From a virus: a stretch of 64,000 nucleotides of DNA. The position numbers were made by a program, and so were the translations under genes. Each line of letters opens with the position of its first letter. The stretch's first letter is position 1. Shown here piece after piece: positions 60,675-64,000 of this stretch. The stretch is from positions 96,545-160,544 of the IMG/VR virus record IMGVR_UViG_3300030104_006433. One strand, given 5' to 3'. Under the pieces are notes generated by a model. It saw nothing but the letters and a program-made list of their open reading frames with translations, was not told where the DNA came from and did no database searches.

Positions 60675-60889
60675 GTATAATATTTTTTGGAATAGGGTTT
60701 ATTATATTTTCACTTTATCTTATTCTTTTAGTATGGAATATAATTTACAATGGTAATAAACAAGAGGAAGAGAATTATCCAAATCTAATTGTTAATGACC
60801 ATGATGTTATAGATATGGATGGTGTAGGTAATCAAGGTAGAGTGCCTTTAAAAAGTAGAAGAAATAAGAAAAAATCAATAATAAAATGA
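60671..60889 (+). CDS. Small single-pass membrane protein
   Basis: 72 aa: membrane segment at about 1-24 (IIFFGIGFIIFSLYLILLVW) and a basic C-terminal tail. ATGA overlaps on both sides. Unknown. Confidence 0.55.
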   Translation: MSIIFFGIGFIIFSLYLILLVWNIIYNGNKQEEENYPNLIVNDHDVIDMDGVGNQGRVPLKSRRNKKKSIIK

Positions 60890-61029
60890 ATAAAAATTTA
60901 ACCGTGGAAGATGTATGTAGATTCATTTCAACAGCAAAACCTAAAGATTTATATTTTATACAAAAAACTATAGAATTAAAAAGACAAGAAAAAACAAATA
61001 ATATGTTTGAAGGAGCAACTAATTTATGA
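60886..61029 (+). CDS. Small hypothetical protein
   Basis: 47 aa, helical and charged. Starts within the previous stop and ends within the next start (ATGA twice), which supports it as real despite its size. Unknown. Confidence 0.55.
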   Translation: MNKNLTVEDVCRFISTAKPKDLYFIQKTIELKRQEKTNNMFEGATNL

Positions 61030-61367
61030 ATTTATTATACGGAATATTTTATTTTTTATTAGCACACATATGTGCTTTCATTCAACTTAATGGTCAATTT
61101 AAGTGGGAATGGTTTGCAAAACATGAATGGGTGATAGCATTATTTGGGGTTCCAATGTCTTTTTTCTATATATGGGGTACAAAATATACTGTTGCTGGTA
61201 TGGATGGCATGTTATGGCCTACTAGATTTATAGGATTTGGTATTGGGATTATTATATATGCTATTTTGGTTAATTGGTTTTTTGGAGAAGGGTTTAACAC
61301 TAAAACAATAGTTTCAATTCTTCTTTCAATAACTTTAATAGCTATTCAAGCTTTTTGGAAAAATTAA
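61026..61367 (+). CDS. Small four-pass membrane protein
   Basis: 113 aa with four hydrophobic segments (about 1-18, 35-52, 65-86, 95-110), Trp/Phe-rich. No family recognised. Confidence 0.6.
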   Translation: MNLLYGIFYFLLAHICAFIQLNGQFKWEWFAKHEWVIALFGVPMSFFYIWGTKYTVAGMDGMLWPTRFIGFGIGIIIYAILVNWFFGEGFNTKTIVSILLSITLIAIQAFWKN

Positions 61368-61369
61368 CA

Positions 61370-61377
61370 TATTTATA
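61370..61377 (+). promoter_or_regulatory. Possible late promoter box TATTTATA
   Basis: TATTTATA 86 bases upstream of the next ATG, farther than at other sites, so its use is uncertain. Confidence 0.35.
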
Positions 61378-61401
61378 ACCATACACTAGTTTTATCTTTA
61401 A

Positions 61402-61431
61402 TTTGTTTCCTTTAATAAGAGTAATTGTATT
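61402..61431 (+). promoter_or_regulatory. Weak promoter variant TTTGTTT-N16-TTGTATT
   Basis: TTTGTTT (61402-61408), 16-base spacer, TTGTATT (61425-61431): correct spacing with two upstream and one downstream mismatch, 24 bases before the ATG at 61456. Confidence 0.45.
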
Positions 61432-61455
61432 ATTAACCTTATTAAAATATGAAAC

Positions 61456-62241
61456 ATGATACTAGGATTCAACTTAATTGGTTTTTTAATTATAATTTTA
61501 CCACCCTTATTATATGCTTGGATAATTTATTTATCTGCTCCATTCAAATCACTAACCATAAAAAACTCCATTAGTTTTGTTGTTGGAGGTATATTTTCAG
61601 TCGTAATATTAACTTTTATATCATTCTTTTTTCCTTATTGGAATTTTTATTATTTTTTAGATCCATTTTGGCAAAGTTTTTGGGCTGTGGCTCCTAAAGA
61701 AGAATTAGCTAAATTTTTAATGTTTTTAATTATATATAAAGGAATGGATGATGAATCACAACACCACCCAATAACTTATATGTTTTATTTAGGTATGTTA
61801 GGTTTAGGTTTTGCTTTAGTTGAAAATATTCAATATGTGGCTAGATATGGATTTAAAATATTAATTATTAGAGATTTCGGAGCTGTATTTGTTCATATGA
61901 TTTGTGGTTTGTTATTTGGATATTGGCTGGGAATGAGTAAAATTCCTAAAACAAAATCTTCATTAAAAACTATATCTTCTTCTTATTTAAAATCTAGACC
62001 AAAATTAAAATCATTCTTATATATAATAATGGGCTTAATAACGGCCTCAATTTTTCATGGTTTATGGAATTATCATTTATCAGTTTTTGGTATATCTTCA
62101 AAACCTATATCAATTATAATATTAATGATAGGATTTTTAGCGTGTAAACTATTATCAAGGGATTTAATTAATCAATATGAAAAATCAATCCATTATGAAC
62201 CTTTAAAATCAAGATTAGATAATGATTTAGATAATTATTAA
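61456..62241 (+). CDS. PrsW-like intramembrane protease
   Basis: 261 aa, about seven membrane segments. Diagnostic motifs of the PrsW branch of the CPBP/glutamic intramembrane protease family are present in order: APKEELAKF (EExxK-like), GFALVENIQY (E...), FVHMICGLLFGYW (His) and IFHGLWNYHL (FHxxxN). Bacterial PrsW cleaves an anti-sigma factor (site-1 cleavage). In a phage it might release a membrane-held regulator or disable a host protein; inference. Confidence 0.75.
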   Translation: MILGFNLIGFLIIILPPLLYAWIIYLSAPFKSLTIKNSISFVVGGIFSVVILTFISFFFPYWNFYYFLDPFWQSFWAVAPKEELAKFLMFLIIYKGMDDESQHHPITYMFYLGMLGLGFALVENIQYVARYGFKILIIRDFGAVFVHMICGLLFGYWLGMSKIPKTKSSLKTISSSYLKSRPKLKSFLYIIMGLITASIFHGLWNYHLSVFGISSKPISIIILMIGFLACKLLSRDLINQYEKSIHYEPLKSRLDNDLDNY

Positions 62242-62251
62242 AACAAAAACT

Positions 62252-62839
62252 ATGGAAAGTAATAAATTATGCAAAAAATTATATGATACAAGTAATGAAC
62301 CTTATATTATAAACACCACCAAATGGGGAAAATCAATGGGAAATGAATTATACGGAGAAATAACATATGAGGGAACAACATCCCTAATAAAATATTTTAA
62401 CACATACTTCACAAAAAATACAGTTTTTTATGATTTAGGGTCAGGACTAGGGAAAATGGTTATCCATATGGGGAATCTAATCCCAGGTATTAAAAAATCA
62501 ACAGGAATAGAATATAGTAAAGAGAGGTACCAATATTCTCTTGAGGTATTAAATAACAATAAAGACTTAAAAAATAAAACAATAAATTTAATTAATGGTG
62601 ATATTTTTAAAACTGACATATCTGACGCTACTGTTTGTTATATGGATAACACTGTTATGTCCAGTACTGAACATGGTAATGTAATATGGAACTTAATTCC
62701 TCAGGGATGTTTATTTATATTTGCTGTCCCTTTTGGATGGGATAGTATTATAAACAAACATACATCACAATTAAGGGATATTGGTTATAAAAAAACATAT
62801 GGAAAACAAGATTGGGTTAGTTATGCTATAAAAAGTTAA
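62252..62839 (+). CDS. DOT1-like class I SAM methyltransferase
   Basis: 195 aa. Contains LYGEITYEGTTSLIKYF, VFYDLGSGLGKMVIHM, STGIEYSKERYQ and LINGDIFKTDISDATVCY, in the order and spacing of the DOT1 domain (Y-G-E ... f-D-L-G-S-G-v-G ... G-I-E ... G-D). DOT1 methylates a lysine of histone H3 in eukaryotes; bacterial and phage members have unknown substrates. Small molecule, DNA-binding protein or host protein are all possible. Confidence 0.7.
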   Translation: MESNKLCKKLYDTSNEPYIINTTKWGKSMGNELYGEITYEGTTSLIKYFNTYFTKNTVFYDLGSGLGKMVIHMGNLIPGIKKSTGIEYSKERYQYSLEVLNNNKDLKNKTINLINGDIFKTDISDATVCYMDNTVMSSTEHGNVIWNLIPQGCLFIFAVPFGWDSIINKHTSQLRDIGYKKTYGKQDWVSYAIKS

Positions 62840-62880
62840 TTTATTATATTATATTTATTAATGATAATAATAAAATAAAA

Positions 62881-63069
62881 ATGTTTAATCAGTTATATAG
62901 ACATCAAGGTAATCTTTACCAAATTGTAAGAAAAATAAAAATAGAAAGATTTTTAAATCAAGACCAAGTGAAAGAATATAGAGATCATATTGATTCAAAT
63001 CATGTTTTAAAAGATAAAACCCACTATATATTTTGCAGAGTTGTTGAAGATGCTGAAATAATAGAATGA
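62881..63069 (+). CDS. Small hypothetical protein
   Basis: 62 aa, His/Tyr/Arg-rich, beta/alpha mix, stop overlapping the lipoprotein start (ATGA). Coupled expression suggests a shared role. Unknown. Confidence 0.55.
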   Translation: MFNQLYRHQGNLYQIVRKIKIERFLNQDQVKEYRDHIDSNHVLKDKTHYIFCRVVEDAEIIE

Positions 63070-63605
63070 AAAGATTATTTTTAATATTTTTAGCCTTTAT
63101 AGGTTGTTCAAAAATAGATGAAAATGGTTTTAAGACTTTTAAAATAAAAAAAGGCAGACACAGATCAGGATACAGATATAAATCAGACTATAGAAATTAT
63201 ATTGAGTTTGATGTAATATTCGATGAATCAGCTATATATAGTACAAAATCAACAAGTAACCAAGCAGATGTAAATAAATTATATGGTGTAAGTGATTGTG
63301 GTAGAGGCCACATGGAATATTCAATTCGTTTTGGATGGAGATATTATAATGATAGCCTACAAATATTATGGTTTAAGCATACTGCAGGTGAATTTGATTT
63401 TGGTGTAATTAAAGAAATAAATATCAATCAAGTTTACACTTTAGGCTTGGATATAACAGAAGATGAATATATATTATGTGTAGATGATGTTTGTACAGTG
63501 ACTGATAGAACTTGTATGCAAGATTATAAAAGGTATTACTTATACCCTTATTTTGGAGGAGATGAGACAGCCCCCCATGATATTGTGATTAGAATAAAAG
63601 AGTAA
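63066..63605 (+). CDS. Putative lipoprotein
   Basis: 179 aa. Signal peptide MKRLFLIFLAFIGC with a lipobox AFIG-Cys14, followed by a mature part rich in Tyr, Asp, Arg and Gly (probably beta-sandwich; EYSIRFGWRYYN). Phage lipoproteins at the cell surface often block superinfection; here that is inference. Two Cys pairs in the mature part may form disulfides. Confidence 0.65.
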   Translation: MKRLFLIFLAFIGCSKIDENGFKTFKIKKGRHRSGYRYKSDYRNYIEFDVIFDESAIYSTKSTSNQADVNKLYGVSDCGRGHMEYSIRFGWRYYNDSLQILWFKHTAGEFDFGVIKEININQVYTLGLDITEDEYILCVDDVCTVTDRTCMQDYKRYYLYPYFGGDETAPHDIVIRIKE

Positions 63606-63607
63606 CA

Positions 63608-63615
63608 TATTTATA
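63608..63615 (+). promoter_or_regulatory. Putative late promoter box TATTTATA
   Basis: TATTTATA 24 bases upstream of the ATG at 63632. Confidence 0.55.
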
Positions 63616-63631
63616 TTATATAATAAAATCT

Positions 63632-64000
63632 ATGAAAAATTTTAAAAAGTTAATAAAAGAATCTTATTTAGGAAATCCCTTAAATGAAAATTCAATTGAT
63701 GAAAATTTAATGGCAAAATTCCAGGATGCATTAGATGATGACCAATTTGATTTCTTTCAAAGAGCTTTAGATAAAGCAGAAAGAGGTGAAGAATTAAACC
63801 AATCTGAAGAACAAGTTGTTAAGTATTTTGGTATGGTTAAAGCAAAGTATGATGATGCTATTGCCCAAGGTATGTCCCCTGATGAAATAACACTTAACCC
63901 AAATAAGCCAATTGATGAAGGAATAGAAGGTACTCCTCAATATTATGTTAAATACACAACTCAAGATGGTGAAACAGCTAAGTCTGGATTTATGTCTAAA
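63632..64000 (+). CDS. Late protein, 3' end outside window
   Basis: 123 residues are visible, in frame to the last base. Start MKNFKKLIKESYL, then acidic helical segments. Preceded by a late box, so a virion or assembly protein is likely. The KLIKES-like N-terminus recurs in capsid/prohead proteins of marine T4-like phages (from memory), but no function can be assigned. Confidence 0.6.
   Translation, partial: MKNFKKLIKESYLGNPLNENSIDENLMAKFQDALDDDQFDFFQRALDKAERGEELNQSEEQVVKYFGMVKAKYDDAIAQGMSPDEITLNPNKPIDEGIEGTPQYYVKYTTQDGETAKSGFMSK

Noticed and set aside
1-64000. CRISPR array, integrase, att sites, insertion sequences
   Set aside because: No regularly spaced direct repeats and no integrase, transposase or repressor were recognised on either strand.

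Overview
The window is part of the genome of a large, AT-rich (about 30% GC by eye), strictly lytic-looking T4-like contractile-tailed phage. Every gene I can support is on the + strand, tightly packed, often with 4-base ATGA stop/start overlaps. The host is probably a Bacteroidota (flavobacteria-like) bacterium. Start codons lack Shine-Dalgarno sequences and sit in A/T-rich contexts (often AAGTTATG). A recurrent promoter, TTTGGCT-N16-TTATATT(TA), fits the Bacteroidota housekeeping pattern TTTG-N~20-TAnnTTTG. There is no integrase, repressor, CRISPR array or attachment site.

Layout. 1-17.9 kb is the late structural region: a truncated protein with calcium-binding DxDGD repeats, small coiled-coil proteins, tail sheath, tail tube, a tail assembly chaperone with a probable programmed frameshift, a tape-measure candidate, baseplate proteins and a 1427-aa hub with a C-terminal peptidoglycan-hydrolase domain. 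Most are preceded by TATTTATA boxes, probably late promoters. 17.9-26.8 kb is replication and nucleotide metabolism: a diminutive family-A polymerase-like protein, gp32-like SSB, UvsX, a 5'-3' nuclease, DnaB-type helicase and NrdB/NrdA. 26.8-29.0 kb is a lysis cassette: holin candidate, amidase endolysin and a multi-pass coiled-coil membrane protein.

29.0-39.9 kb combines 7-deazaguanine synthesis and DNA replication: a TGT/DpdA-like transglycosylase candidate, QueC, QueD, QueE, FolE2, a phosphoribosyltransferase, MazG, three tRNAs (Gln, Glu, Ala), a split family-B polymerase and the sliding clamp. The likely purpose is to place a deazapurine in phage DNA against host nucleases. 39.9-42.5 kb is a chaperone block (Hsp20, GroES, GroEL). 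42.5-48.3 kb holds the clamp loader (gp44 and gp62), an inserted GH16 glycoside hydrolase, an Nmad1/DUF1599 protein and a PD-(D/E)XK nuclease. 48.3-57 kb is a glycosyltransferase/methyltransferase cluster, probably for decorating virions or host glycans. 57-64 kb is accessory: an HTH plus degenerate HNH protein, many tiny proteins, a PrsW-like intramembrane protease, a DOT1-like methyltransferase, a lipoprotein and a truncated gene under a late promoter.

The observations most worth follow-up are the fixed-spacing promoter family, the late TATTTATA box, the tail-chaperone frameshift site, the minimal PolA-like enzyme beside a split PolB, the deazaguanine operon with an embedded phosphoribosyltransferase, the GH16 gene between clamp-loader subunits, and two long-range inverted repeats that each bracket one gene.
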